From contig JASANC010002908.1 of the NCBI GenBank assembly GCA_030248135.1, positions 29,777 through 93,776 of the forward strand: a stretch of DNA of 64,000 nucleotides, in the 5' to 3' direction. Source of the DNA: Theristus sp. LFF4_11. Lineage: Eukaryota > Nematoda > Chromadorea > Monhysterida > Xyalidae. The position numbers and the translations under genes were made by a program. Under the pieces are notes generated by a model. The model was given only the letters and a program-made list of their open reading frames with translations, did not search any database and was not told the DNA's origin. Positions 47,068-59,973 of the stretch are shown one piece after another (the stretch's first letter is position 1; the number at the start of each line of letters is the position of its first letter).

Positions 47068-50000
47068 TCAGGCAGTGGCGTGCATCGCTGTCACCCAACA
47101 AGCCACAAACGCAACAGGCGTACGTTTGGCGGGCGGCTGCGGCAGCGGCAGCATCCGAGGCATCGCCCGGTTGACGCGGTCGTCGTAGGGCGAGCCGTCT
47201 GCCAGCAGAATGTGTCTGTCGGGCAGCCGCAGGAACAGCTGGCCACGGGGCGAGCGCACCAGATGCGCGGCGACACCGAGCGGCACACGGCGCTGCGTGC
47301 CCGGCTGCGTCACCGACGGCAGCACGCAGTCTAAACGGCGCATTGAGCAACTAGTTGTTTGTGCGTACGCACTGACACGACACTTAAAAATGGCCACGAG
47401 ATTTAGAAATCATGTCGTGTGTGCGATCTTCATGCATTATAGACGCAATTAGTTTGCGTGCGGGATTTAGATCGACGTCTGTGCGTACGGACGAAACACT
47501 AAATGGTGTTTTCGCCTTTAGCAAAACCAGCGTCGCTCGCAGTGCCGAATGTCAGCTCAAGATCTCATACTGGTGACGAATATGAGCCATTTTTAAAAAT
47601 GTGCACTGTTTTTGGCCCACCCTGTCCTGTACACTTGCTTGTCTGCCACCGTGCGGGGTAAAGCAGAACAGGGAACCGTCACTTTGCGAAGTTTCCATTT
47701 TCCAATTGTACCATACGCACCAGTTCAGCAATTTTTTAGCCTTTCCTCTCCACCATCGAGCGGAAGTTCTAAGTGCATTCAAACATCATGGTGCAACTGT
47801 AGTGAATCACGTTGTGTTGACCAAACAATACATTCCACTCACCATACTCAGTCACCAGCAATATTGGTCTCGGCTGCGACTGTTGTTGTGGCAGCGGTGG
47901 TAGCTGCGGTACACGAGCAACGTGACTCGGATCTTGCATCTGGAATCGCTCGCGCTTTTGTTCGCTATGTTGGCGGAATGCTAACGTGCTTGGGTGTGGA
48001 GCGGCGGCGAGGGCGGAGCCGAAGCGATACCACTGATGCTGATTGGCGGGCGGCTCGTGCGCCCAAGATTTCGCCAGGCTTGGGCTAGAGTCGCTTGATT
48101 GCAGATGCTCGTTGAAACTGAGACTGAGGCCGCCGCGGTTCGCTACAAGAAGTTTGTGGTTAATTTGAAGAGTCTGATGTTTGATTTGAAGGAAGAGTGT
48201 TGTTTTATATCAGTTTCGATTTGAAAAAAGAATGCATTTTAACTATTACCGAACCTGCATAATTGAGTGGATCCAATCCGTGATTCCACCTTCTTGTGGT
48301 TGTTGTATCACCTATCAGAAATCCGTGCAATTCTTTGTCGAACAAAAGCTTCGCTTCACGCTTCTCTGCGTCTGTTAATTTTTCGTCCACATCCGAAATC
48401 AACGATTCGTGAAGGAAGGGACTCTGAAAGAAATATTCTCTACTTTTAGTGCCCACTGCCTACTGTGACGACCTCTTAACATCATAGGTAAACAGTAAGC
48501 ACACGAAAACACATTTTGGACTGGGTTGACCTGTGGCTGTCTAATGTCCGTCACACTGTCACGCCTGAAGGGGGGGGGCTGTCTGTCCAGCATCCTGTTT
48601 TGGAACCAGGTTTTTAGCAAAAAAACTAAGGTGTATAGTATACTTCCACCTAGCTGCAAAATTCTAGATGTATGATGAGCAACATTTTAGGTGCAGGCTT
48701 AAATTACTAAGATTTCTGTTAGTGTATGCTGTTCCAGTTCTGTGCGAATGAAATGTATCGATCGAAAAAATTATCAGATCGGCAGTCTTTTCTTACTTTT
48801 TGCATGAATACCGTATTACCTCTATTAAACCCCCCCCCCAAAATTAAACCCCCCCAAAAATAAACCCCCACCCCCTCGACAAGTTTCCAAATAATCCCCC
48901 CCCCAAAAATAAACCCCCATGGGGGTTTATTAGAAACCTGTTTGAAACACATACCTAGCGAATTCAGTGGCTGAATGCAGTGACATTGGTGAAATTGTGC
49001 TACCAAAGGCCCCAAAGGGATGAGTTAGTGGTAATTTCATTACAAAAGGCTGTTACAAAAGGAAATCTCTGTGAAAAGTAGAAGTTTCTGCGACTTCCTT
49101 CCTGCCATGGAAAGTATTTTTGCCATTTTGCTCACCCCTAAAAATGGTTTCCAAATAAACCCCCCCCAAAAATAATCCCCCCCCCCAAAAATAAACCCCC
49201 ACCCCAGAAGTCGCTGAAGAAATAAACCCCCATGGGGGTTTATTAGAGGTAATACGGTACACGTTTTCTTTTAGTGGAATCGAAATAAAGGCCAAAAAAC
49301 CGTAACCTACGCCTAAGCCATACACCTAGCTGCAAAATGTTACGTGTATTATACATTTCATATACACCTAAAAATCCCAGTTTAAAACTTAATCATTGGA
49401 ATCTGACACTTAGAAAACGTGACGAAGAAAACAGAACAAAAAGGGCGAGGAGGAGCCAATTCGGTGTGTTTCCACAACCAGCGAAAACGGAATACAGCAT
49501 TTTTGTGTTTTTTAAAACCAGACCTGCACGAACGAGCTCGCACATTCGCTAAACATCTTCTTCAACACATCGTCGTCATTCGCAGCGGTGCCCAGCTCTG
49601 GAATGTCCGCTTCGTTTTGGTCGTCCGCATCTTCCTGGAAGCAACAACACCTCTAGCAAAACTGCTCAAACCGAAAACTACACAAGCAGAACGTCATGTA
49701 AAAAGTAACGTAAAAACGTCACAAATTAAACCCCCACCCCCTCGACAAGTTTCCAAATAATCCCCCCCCAAATAATCCCCCATGGGGGATTATTGGAAAC
49801 CTGTTTGAAACACATACCCAGCGAATTCAGTGGCTGGTTGCAGTGAAAATGATGAAATTGTGCTACCAAAGGCCCCAAATGGATGAGTTAATGGTAATTT
49901 CATTACAAAAGGCTGTTGTAAAAGGAAATTTCTATGTAGAGTAGAAGTTTATGCGACTTCCTTCCTGCCATGGAAGGTATTTTCCAAAAAAACCCCACAC

Positions 50001-52547
50001 CCAGAAGTCGCTGAAGAAATAAACCCCCATGGGGGTTTGTTAGAGGTAATACGGTAATGCAAAAATACACACGTCACATAAAAAGGCACACGAACACTGT
50101 ATCGCAACAAGTTGCTGACGTCGGCGCGCGTCACGGCCGTGCTCGAGTTCTTGTCGTCAATGACACGGCCTGCACGTGCAAAACACACATAATATCATAA
50201 TTATAGCCGCTCCGCACAATAATAATCTCGTTTTAAAGCGTAAATCAAATCAATCAGCAAAAGTGCGATCGCCAGCGAGGCTCCAATGCAACTCACGGAA
50301 CATGCCCTGCTTGAACGTCTGTCGGTCGAACACGCCGCGTTCCATGCAATTGTCCATCACCAGGCGATAGATGAACGTCCGCTGCGTCTGCCCTGAATGG
50401 TCGATTTTATGAGCATTTTCCTGCAGTAATCAAAAACGTTGGTCTGGCTCGAAAACCCTGCTAATTTTTGGGGGAAGCTTATAAAATGTAGCCGTTCAAT
50501 AGTGACACACCACTGAGCGACGGAATCATTTCATGAAGCAACAAATTTTAAGTTTCCTCACGTCATGTGGAAGAGCAGACATTGATGAATCTGTTTCACG
50601 AAAAAAAGAACTGTGATGTTTTTTGATTTGATTCAGGGGCTCAATGGTACAGCACTATTGGACTATTAAGCTTTTAGAAAACTGGCCCTGGTCTTTTTTC
50701 ACGGTAATAATAAACTAACAACCTGCGCAACGAGTGGTGTGATAGCAGCGCATACTGCAGCGCAACATTATACATTATAACATTATAATAGCCGAACTCG
50801 TTAACCACAAAAACCGAACCATAACGATAAATTCGACAGACAGCCTGCTGATCATGGCACGGATTCCAGGAGGCATCAAAAATGATGACGCGAGTTGCGG
50901 CCGTCAAATTGATGCCCAAGCTACCGGCGCTGAAAATCAGAAAGAAGCAAACGTTTAACCGCATAAAAATCAAGTGAAGTTGAGCGACCAAGCAAAGAAT
51001 GGCGAAAATTGACCGTGTTGATATCAGAAACAGATACACGTTTGGATCGCTGTTGAACATCGTTATCAGTCGGTCACGCTCTTTCATGGTTGTTGAGCCT
51101 TCCATTCCTACAATAAAACTGAAGACCTCCTTGAGCCCAAGAATCTTTTGCTTTTTAAGACCTGCGTCTTTTATGTTATTTATCTTTCATCTTTTATGTC
51201 TGCGATGTTCGTATGACACACACAATACAAATTAGTTTTTCATTCGATCTCAATTCTAACTTTGTTTGAAAACAAATACAATATACAAATACAATATACA
51301 ATACAAATCGGAAACCAAGCGCAATGCTACTAACGCAAGTAAGTTTCATTTTTCGCCCACTTCAACGTGTGACCAAGAACCGCGAGTGGCTCGCGAGATA
51401 GGAAGGATTCGAATAAGCTGAGGGTCATCAGACTCTGGCTGAAAAGGACAAAAAACAGCATGACATTTGGAGGTTAGTGAAAGCTGAGTGATACCTATTC
51501 AATGAACGTGATATGCACGCCAATTGGCTGTTAAGTTTTATACAACTGGCCTCAGAAAACACACCATGCAACATTATAACCAACCTGTAAACGAGCACTT
51601 TATTCGCGTCGGCAACCGCATTACGCAGTATGGACATGGCCACCGTGAATTTGCTGCTGTTCGATTCACGGCCTGGTTGGTAGTCGCAGTCGGTGAAGAT
51701 GTTTGACGCCTAAAGTGGGTGAACATTGTTACCACGTGAACTGCATCGTTCAAAGTGAGCGGTAATGTCAATGCTACAGGTCGGGGCATACGGAGTGGAA
51801 TACGCATTGTAGCACGTTTGGTGTCTCGACAGGATCTTACTGCCCGATCGACAGGGAACATCTTTAGCACACGTTCCGATTCTTCTCTTCCCTTACTCTT
51901 TCTCTCTCAACCCTTCCTAAAAATCGTGCTGACGATCACAATGCTTGCTGCAACTGCAACACCGTGTGTCAAGAACGAATACGGTAGAAACCACTTCATC
52001 GGATCCACAGAGGTCCGAAATTCATTGGTACAACCCGTTGCAAACAAACACACCCAGTCACACGAAAAGTAATCTTCCAATGTTCCATTGGCGCTGCGCA
52101 GGTTTGCTGACGAAGCCGATCTTGATGCGAAATTAGTGGCATTCAATGGTTGGTGACTGGAGGGCGGTGGCATTGACGTCATCTTTGACATTGACAACAG
52201 CGGGCTGGATTGTGACAGTGCTGCTGATGATGATATCAGTGATATCCGTTGTTGTTGTTGGGGATTATGCGCTTGCTGCATTGTTGGTTGTCGTTGTTCA
52301 CATTGTTCTTGTTTGCGTTCCCACGACTGCTGATGATGGATATTTGGTTGTGGTTCGTTTTGTTTCAGTGCCTGTTGTTGCTGTTCGGCTTGCATCATTG
52401 GTTCCCACGGTTGCTGTTTTGTTCGCTCCCATGGTTGTTGCTGCTCCGGTTGTTGGTAGTGCTGTTGCTGTTTTTGATGTTCTGCCAGCTCCCAACGCTG
52501 TTGCTGTATCTGCTCCCACGAAGCTCCCTGTTGGTTATGTTCCCACA

Positions 52548-52597
<50 letters not shown>

Positions 52598-55500
52598 GAG
52601 TGTTGTGTTTGTTCCCAAGGTTGCTGCTGGAATTGCTGCGTTTGTTCCCACGGTTCTTGCTGGGATTGTTGTGTTTGTTCCCACGGTTGTTGTTGCAATT
52701 TTTGCGTTTGTTCCCACGGTGGTTGTTGGGATTGTTGTGTGTGTTCCCACGGTTGTTGTTGCAATTGTTGTGTTTTATCCCACGATTGTTGCTGGGATTC
52801 TTGTGTTCGTTCCCACGGTTGCTGACGAAATTGTTGCGTTTGTTCCCACGATTGCTGTTGCGATTGTTTCCACGATTGTTCTAGGGAATGGTGCCTTTGC
52901 TCCAATGGTGGTCGTAGGGACTGTTGTACTCCCGACTGTGGCTTGGTCCGTTCCCACGGTTGATGGGAATTTTCCAACGGTCGTTTTTGCAACACAGGCT
53001 GCTGACTCAAATCGAAATTCGAAAAATCTACTTGTCTCTCTCCACGGCTCACGTCACTCGTAAATTTCAGATTGTCAAAGCCGTCGCTGCTATTATTGTT
53101 TCCATCCATTTCCAAACCGTCTCGACGCATGATTTCACTCGCGCGAGACGGTTGTGTGCGTTTGATTGTCTGCAGCTTGCTGCTGTTGTCGCTGCTGTTT
53201 GTGGTGTCTGGCTCAAAATCCAGATCGTCTGATACGAGCGATTTGCGTTCGGTCAATGTCTGCCAGAGGATGTCCGGATGATTACAGATCTGTGTGTAGA
53301 ATTTTTTTTTTGTAAATCGTTGTTGCTTTTAAAAAGTTAGTCTGACAATTAGCTGACTGGAAGGAAACTTCAGTAGCGGCTGATGTAAAAAAGGGACTGA
53401 CTAAACATGAACAAGAGCAGAAATCAATTTCAGGTTTCTGAGCTGTCGTCGCGCATGCAGGCCGGTTGCCCAAAGTCAGCGCGCTCCATTCAAAGGCAAC
53501 CAGTCCACTTCATTCCAGCACCCATTTCGGACGTGAACTAACGCAGCACAGTCACCGGTTGTCTCAAATGTCATGACGCCAAAACACACAAAACAAACTT
53601 TGATGCTCGCGGCAAAGACACGCAGCAGATTAGCACCAGAGGCTTCTTCGCTCAAGTAGACATTGCACGCTTGCATTAAGGCACGATACAGACGAGTCTG
53701 AATGGGCGTCTTGCGTAGTAGCAGCACGTATTCGCGGTTGAGCGGCAGAATAGCACGAAGCAGATTGGCACTGCGTCTGCAGAAAAAAATGATTGGGACT
53801 GATTGAATGATTGACACCGAACCTACCTGAAATTAAAATGAGCGCTAATTCAAACCCACCCAATTTAGCCAAATCTACATCTACAGTCCGAGTGCAAAAC
53901 GACTGAGGTTGTTTTTTTCTTGTAATAATATCCATGGTTTATAATTTTTGCTTGAAATCGCGATTCGCCAGTAAACAAAGCAACATAAACGCTTTGCCAT
54001 GCGCGCCACAATGTGTCTGTGTGTTTGTCGAGTACTGCGCACAATGAAATGCCGTGTATAGAACTTCAATTTTGATGCAAACAAGGCCCGCGCTGTAACG
54101 GACCGCATGACGAATCCCCTGAGTTTCTCGACGAGCACGTGCGTGCGCAGTCTCGCCAGTCGCACGTCGTCTGGTGTGCTGTCGACGCACAGCGCGTTCT
54201 TGATTGGCTGCTCAAACATCGCTCGAAACTGCTTTCGACTGCCGAGGTAGCCGGGACGAACAAAATCGACCATGCAGTAGTATTCCTGAGTTGGTTATTT
54301 GCACTTGAATACTCACTCGATTAGTTATTAGTTATTGCTGGAAATTTATCAGATTCTTTTTGGTTGGACTTGTTGATACATCCCTCAGTCGATCCGTTGG
54401 TTGTTGAAGAAATGTAACCAGTCCACTGCAGACTATTCTGAACATATGTACTTGAAAACAAATGAAGCTGCAAATCGGCATTTCGATTTTTCGGCATTTT
54501 GAAACAGATTAATTGTTGCGCTTTTTAAAATAAATTAATGAAATCAGTGCACATTTATATGACCAGAGAAAGACCATTTACCACAAACAATCAACAAAAA
54601 CAACTGACCTCAAGGTTATTCTGCAGTGGATAACCAGTTAGCACGACACGGCGGCTGAAAAAAAGCAAAAATTTAACTCCAAAGCAATTGCTGAACACAA
54701 ATTGAAAAAATTAACAAGATTCCTTGCTACAATCTGTACACTCATGCTCTTGCCGGTGCATGTACAAACACACTGGCACAGGCACGCTCAATGCGCCATG
54801 TTGTGGCGTGTATAAAGCGCAGTGCAGGCTCTTCGGACCGCATTCTTATCTGAACATCACTCGATCTGTGTAGCGCACCGTGTTTTCATTGACTTCAGCG
54901 CCTGCGTGATGTGCGCCTTCTCTTCCTTGATACGATGACCCTCGTCACAGACGACAACGTCGGGGCCCGGATCAACAAGGGCGTTGCGGAGACCTTCCGA
55001 ATAATTTTTATAATTGAAGCGGTTACATTCAATCTGGATAATAGATACAACTAGCTGACTGGTTAGTTGCACACACCATGCAGTTGATGCATGCAGGAAA
55101 TTCCGCCTCCACAGTGATGCCTGCACAGAATGCATGCATCAACTGCACGCATGTGCAACCAACCAATCAGCTAGTTGTATATATTATCCAGATGGACTGT
55201 ATAAAAAGTCAGACGATTGCCATGTTTACGCGATTATTTCAAGTTTACTACACTGCTCTTCTGACCTAACAAAAGAAACACTCAGGTTTTGAAGCCAATT
55301 CCAACTAAACACTTTTGCTTTTTCCAAAAACTTCCATCAACTGCTGCTCTGTGGTTTTTTTTATCCAATCTAGGTTTCACAATCTAACTGCCCACTGCCC
55401 ATCTTTGGTTGCGACCAATCAGCAAACAGCGATGCTTTGATAAAATTGTTGAAACAATATCAATAACGCACCATCCAGTTTATTCTGCAGCACAGTCTCC

Positions 55501-58500
55501 GCCTCCAGATCCACCAATTCCGCCTCGGTCCTGCTGTCTTCCGTATCTTTCAGTTGCGTCTCTCGACTGTTGTCATTGTCTTGGACGATCACGTTTGTCG
55601 CTAGTTTTGAATTGTTGGCGCCATTTTTCAATTTGCTTCTTGTATTTTCAGCGCGCTTCTTCAACTTCTCCAGCGTCAAACGCAGCAAATGCCGATACAT
55701 TTCGTAGCCAATCAGTAGAACACCGCCTTTTGATCGCCATTCCACTGTAACAATGCTGACAGTGACGGTGTTTAGCTGTGTGGCAGCAGTGAAACAGCTG
55801 GGTCAAACAAAAAGTATAATCATGTGTTCGAACACAACAGCAGCTGCCTTGCACTGCCGTTGTTTTTTTGATATTGGTGAATTTGGGGCTGGTCAGCATA
55901 TGTACATGTTCTGATGCACATTTTGAAATTCTCCGAATCGGGCAATGCAGGAATCGAGACTAAACTTGCAAGTTGCTGTGCAAGCATGTTATCCGTACAA
56001 AACACATCAACTTTGAACTATAAAAAAGCTAATTCCCAGAAAAACAACAAAAAAACTGCCGCCCACCAATCAGTTCTATCCTTTGTTCGAGTTTCTTCAT
56101 CGATTCGCTCATTTGGAACACGTGAAACGAGCGAGCGCACTGCAGCGCTTCAACTGGAACCGGAGACGCAGTACACGTCTCAGTGCTACTGCACGCCGAT
56201 TGGTTGGTATCGTGATCGAGATTCGTAACTGCAGTTGAGGTTGTGTCGTGATTATCAGCTGTTGATTGGGATGCGGTGCCGGCCGGAGTTGTGTTTGCCG
56301 CTGGTGCTGCTGTCGTTGCGTTTGCATCCGTTGTTGCGGTTTGAATCGATGTCGCAGTGGAACTGCACGGCGCGTTGTTTGACTCGAAGTCACTCGTCTG
56401 AAATGGAATAAACCCAAAGCCATCGTACGTAACCTTGAGTTTGCTACAGTATGTTTCTTTAAACCTGTCATCTCTGTATGCAGAATACAGCGCGTATGTC
56501 CTAGTGTAACTTTGAATTGCAGTGTTTGGTTGGTTGAAACGGGTGCCCCATTATTGTGGCTAAAAAGATGTTTCCTTGCAACTCCGATCCTGTTCCACAT
56601 TCTGTGTCGCGTGCTCTGTATTTCTGTAATTCCCAAAACGTGACAGGTTTAAACAAACGTACTGTACGTTAATGACATAATGACGTATTGTGGCGACTTA
56701 ACGCTCAAAACACGAATATAATTTTACAAACATTAAAAATTGTGCAAACAACAAACAAAGGCACCGGTAACGGCAGCCACTGATCGAATTCATGCATCCA
56801 ATTTTGAAGCACATTCTTTGGCAGCACACAGAGCACGTGACGAGCGGGCGTGTACCGAAACAGAATGTCGAAAAACGTGATCACCTGCAAACGTCGGCAA
56901 AAACTTAACCGAATTGTATGCGTTTGCAAAAACTTTTTTTGCGAATCTAAAGGCTCAAAACAAAGAAAACATTCATCAACAAAGTCCTAGCATATTCTGC
57001 TGCACAAAACGCGACGTTTCACTTTCTCATAAGTTCACTTCAATTTCTCATACACATGAATATTCTATGAAGCGAAATTCACTTTTCACAAAAAAAGTCT
57101 TTTTCGATCGATCACGTGCATGTTGCGTTCGCACCTGCAGTGTTTTGCCGAGTCCCATGCTGTGCGCGAGCACACAGCCAAATCCGGGCGATTGACCACC
57201 CCGAAATGTTGACGGCGATTCGATCACGTTGTCGTATAGAAATCGCACACCAGCAATCTGAATAGGAAAATAAAACAGGAATCTTTCAGAACAAGAAAAC
57301 CCCGCGTGTACTCGCTGGGACTAACGAGCTGTTTGCTTGACACAACAAAATAAAGTTGGCCTTTTCCCACAACGGGCAGAGAAACATGATTTTGATGACG
57401 GAATGGGTTTTTCACAAATAAACAACAGCACAGCAGCACAATCGCACAAACAGACAGCCGAAAACGCCAATGCATCCAGCCGAACCTGATGCGGTTTCAG
57501 CAGTTCGGACAGCTGCCGCGGGATGAGCACATCCGGCTCGTCTTCAGCGTGACCAGCGTTCAGCAGCACGCAGCCGTGTCTCGTCGGATAGTTCGTCCAG
57601 TCGTCTGTGTAGTCCGTCTCTAAAAGACGGTTTTGGTGCAAAAATAAACTTTTTTGTGGTTCCCTTTTACGGTAGTTCAGTGCGATTGCGCCGATTGCAG
57701 CGTTTCAATTACGAAAGCCCAAGTGAAATGAACAATTGTGAAAGTGGAGCATCTAAAAAACTAAAAACGAGCTTCAACTAGATTAAAACACGACGTGTGT
57801 GTCAGAGACTGTGCAGTGATTGCAACTGAGCATTGCAGCACACACACGCACACCTTTGCGAGACTGCGACGGTTTCGAGTGTGCGTGCTGCTGCGCACTG
57901 CGTCTGCTGGTCGACGGACGCACAGCGTGCCCACCAGGTGCAGCTGTCCCGCCGCATTCCTGCCGGTCGTCGTTGTCCGCCTCCTCGTCGCTGCTCAGTT
58001 CGACCACCTCGATTTTCCGCTGTTTCGTCACGCGCCGCAGTCGCTCCTGTTCGCGTTGCTGTGCGGCGCGGGCGTCCGCCGACAGAACGCTCTCGTCGTA
58101 GTCGCTGCAAAGTTGGCTGTGTGCTTGCTCTGAGAAATGGGTACTGCCGAAGGCGGCATTTCACCTAAAAATTCGAAACGCGATGCGAATTGCGAAGTGA
58201 ACGCCGAATTGGATCAATGGTGCAACAATAACCGAAATTCGCACTCACACAACATAGAAAAAGCGTCAGATTAACGCACCGAATTTTGCGCCGTTTTGAC
58301 GCCGCGTTTTTGCTCACGACGACCGTGGCAGTGGCAACTGATGAAAGCCCATTTTCTACGGGTGATCCGACTTTGGTCTCTTCTGCTCTGGGATTATCCG
58401 TCACTTTTTCGGACGGAACTTTTTGGTCGTTATTTGGGGTTACCACGGTCGATGTCGACATGGCTGTCGAGGAAATGGACACGGCTGTTATTGGGCATCG

Positions 58501-58560
58501 TTCATTGTCGTCGTCGTGTCCAGTTCCAGTGGCTGATGCTGTCGAAACCAACTCAGCCAT
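47068..58560 (-). CDS. RAD54L2: RAD54L2/ARIP4-like SNF2 chromatin remodeller
   Basis: The 22 exons sum to 4,710 bases (1,569 aa plus stop), in frame: 58280-58560, 57854-58104, 57486-57619, 57135-57257, 56765-56884, 56067-56397, 55472-55744, 54879-54993, 54609-54654, 54104-54285, 53599-53776, 52054-53289, 51585-51709, 51335-51438, 51014-51107, 50820-50929, 50297-50392, 50098-50169, 49524-49630, 48255-48423, 47843-48142, 47068-47330. Helicase motifs: [16 protein letters not shown] (I), [12 protein letters not shown] (II), [13 protein letters not shown] (III), [24 protein letters not shown] (V) and [16 protein letters not shown] (VI). [22 protein letters not shown] and the [17 protein letters not shown] tail point to ARIP4, the androgen-receptor-interacting, sumoylated relative of ATRX, rather than ATRX itself. 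The protein acts in the nucleus on chromatin. Oddity: a 412-codon Gln/Trp-rich exon between the lobes. The splice at exons 8 and 19 is the least certain. Confidence 0.9.
47331..47523. mobile_element. MITE, family G copy 3, abutting the last RAD54L2 exon
   Basis: Left end CTAAACGGCGCATTGAGCAA, right end (inverted) CTAAAGGCGAAAACACCA, with inner GTGCGTACGCACTGACACG arms. Its left terminus is directly next to the exon, so the terminal CTAAA on the plus strand is the TTTAG acceptor of the final exon. Confidence 0.65.
48808..49259. mobile_element. MITE with TACCGTATTACCTCTAAT ends, copy 1
   Basis: Left end TACCGTATTACCTCTATTAA, right end TTATTAGAGGTAATACGGTA, with inner repeated AATAAACCCCCATGGGGGTTT blocks. 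It lies in a RAD54L2 intron and has no coding capacity. Confidence 0.75.
49730..50056. mobile_element. Same family, 5'-truncated copy 2
   Basis: It shares CCCCCTCGACAAGTTTCCAA and the right end GTTAGAGGTAATACGGTA with copy 1 but lacks the left terminus. It lies in the next RAD54L2 intron. Confidence 0.7.
52054..53289 (-). other. RAD54L2: Gln/Trp-rich repeat exon in RAD54L2, between the helicase lobes
   Basis: This single exon starts with [10 protein letters not shown] and ends YFSCDW. Between lies a Ser/Asn-rich stretch, then an array of 11-residue units [11 protein letters not shown] with about eight consecutive regular copies ([33 protein letters not shown] and so on), looser flanking copies, and a pure Gln run encoded by CAA triplets (about 52552-52597). 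In ARIP4 this position is a short linker. The repeats probably grew by 33-bp unequal exchange. Confidence 0.85.
55031..55200. mobile_element. Palindromic MITE, family P copy 4 (diverged)
   Basis: Inverted arms AATCTGGATAATAGATACAA ... and CTAGTTGTATATATTATCCA; inner arms GACTGGTTAGTTGCACA. It lies in the RAD54L2 intron before the DEGH exon. Confidence 0.7.
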
Positions 58561-59370
58561 TTGCACGTTTTTTTTCTGAATGGGAAAACTTCACCAAACG
58601 GTTTTATCATGAATTGAACTTTTGTGAAAAGTTGTTCAATAAAAGTTGAAGTTGAAGTGAATTGAACCATGAATTAAATCTTGATCTGGATTTTTTTTTT
58701 TGAAAAAAGTCGAAAAAGCAGGAAATACTCAACAGAACGAAATGAGATATATTGGTTGAGGAACAAGCACTCCACTCACTACACTCACAAATCAACGCAA
58801 ACGCAAAAGAAAAAAAAACAAAATCACAAACCAAACCGAATTCTAAACCTGAATCAAGTCGTAGGTGAGTCGGGCCTGACGTGAACTGATGTGCTGTATG
58901 CGCATACGTCAGGTATAAACGGCCCTGAGCCTGTTACATGAAAGTACATGGCACACACAGTTTTGAAGAAGCATTTTCACGGTAATTTTTCACATAATGG
59001 GGATTTTTGCATTCATCAATGTAATGCATGCCGATGATGCCAAAAACTGCTGAATATATTGACCTCTTCGATAATACAGGGTACCAAACCAACGAACAAT
59101 TTTCATTTGTCATCTGATATGCAACAGTGAAAGGGCCAGTATTCTGCAAGCTCACACCGCCACATTTGGCACAAGCGTACAAGCTGGAACAAAATGAACC
59201 ACCGAGCTTGGAAAATGGTACCAATACGAAAACGAGACACACACACACACCAAAACGAAATCACATTCACGATAAAACAAATGCATCTTCAACGACGACT
59301 GAAAAACAAATTTGATAGACGAACATTGCTACATTGTATGCGTCACTAAATACTGCTTTATGAATGCTGC
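58561..59370. other. Spacer between the PUS7-MGMT gene and RAD54L2
   Basis: It should contain the RAD54L2 promoter. A minus-strand frame of about 104 codons (58934-59248) has no recognisable domain and I do not call it a gene. Confidence 0.4.
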
Positions 59371-59677
59371 TTAAAGTTTCGTTCATACTGACGAATGCTG
59401 ACGCACGTCAACGGCACGTCTCCATGGACGGTCGGGTACCGAACGCTATCATTTTCTTGCGAGAGCTGTGGAACTCGAAGCTCTCGCAACCTTTTTCGCA
59501 CGTGTGTGTACAGTTCCGCCCTTCCATACTTTTTAGTGTGATGCAAAAAGCTGCGCATTAATTATAGATGTTACTGTACATACATACGTCTGTGTGTACG
59601 GAAGACGCTCGAATACAAGCGCTGGCATGACGTGCCGTGCCGTAAACGCATGTCAGTATGAATGAACGGGCCTTTAA
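59371..59677. mobile_element. MITE, family G-like copy 4
   Basis: Ends TTAAAGTTTCGTTCATACTG and, inverted, TTAAAGGCCCGTTCATTCAT; inner arms ACGTCAACGGCACGTC and GACGTGCCGTGCCG. TTAA at both ends could be the target duplication. Confidence 0.7.
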
Positions 59678-59678
59678 T
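59673..59678 (-). terminator. Polyadenylation-like signal for terminal exon B
   Basis: ATTAAA on the minus strand, 44 bp past the stop of exon B. It is part of the end of a MITE, so its use is uncertain. Confidence 0.4.
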
Positions 59679-59721
59679 TACGGTCTAATCTAGGATTGAG
59701 CGATCTAGCAATGTGGGCAAG

Positions 59722-59973
59722 CTATCTATCAGATGTTGATGGTGTTTCCGGGTACATTTTCAGTTCATGGTCCAACAGCCACGTTTTCACCGTCTTCCGT
59801 GTGGTCCCGCTAAATCCGCCCGTTGTCCCGTCAGATCTGATCACACGATGGCAAGGCACCAAAATCATGACCGGGTTTCGTTTCACGGCCTGTCCGATCG
59901 CTTGTGCCGCTTTTTCGTTCAAGTCTGCTATAGCGGCCAATTCTGAATAGCAGACCGTTTTACCGAGCGGCAC
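59722..59973 (-). other. Alternative terminal exon B: MGMT catalytic domain, canonical loop
   Basis: 83 codons plus TAG, phase-0 acceptor (TTTGCAG). It has VPLGKTVCYSELAAIADLNE, NPVMILVPCHRVIRSDGTTG and GFSGTTRKTVKTWLLDHE, which keeps the usual MGMT loop. Because both A and B start in phase 0 and end in a stop, they are mutually exclusive last exons. Confidence 0.85.

Noticed and set aside
52146..53063. Long Val/Pro-rich plus-strand frame of about 305 codons
   Set aside because: It is the antisense of the RAD54L2 Gln/Trp repeat exon; the minus strand carries the SNF2 homology.
57135..57257. ATRX or RAD54 instead of RAD54L2
   Set aside because: [11 protein letters not shown] is shared with ATRX, but [15 protein letters not shown] and the C-terminal HESL...LTDAEK tail fit ARIP4 better, and no ADD domain exons precede it.
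58934..59248. Minus-strand 104-codon frame with several Cys
   Set aside because: No signal peptide, no family resemblance and no supporting splice context; kept as unsupported.
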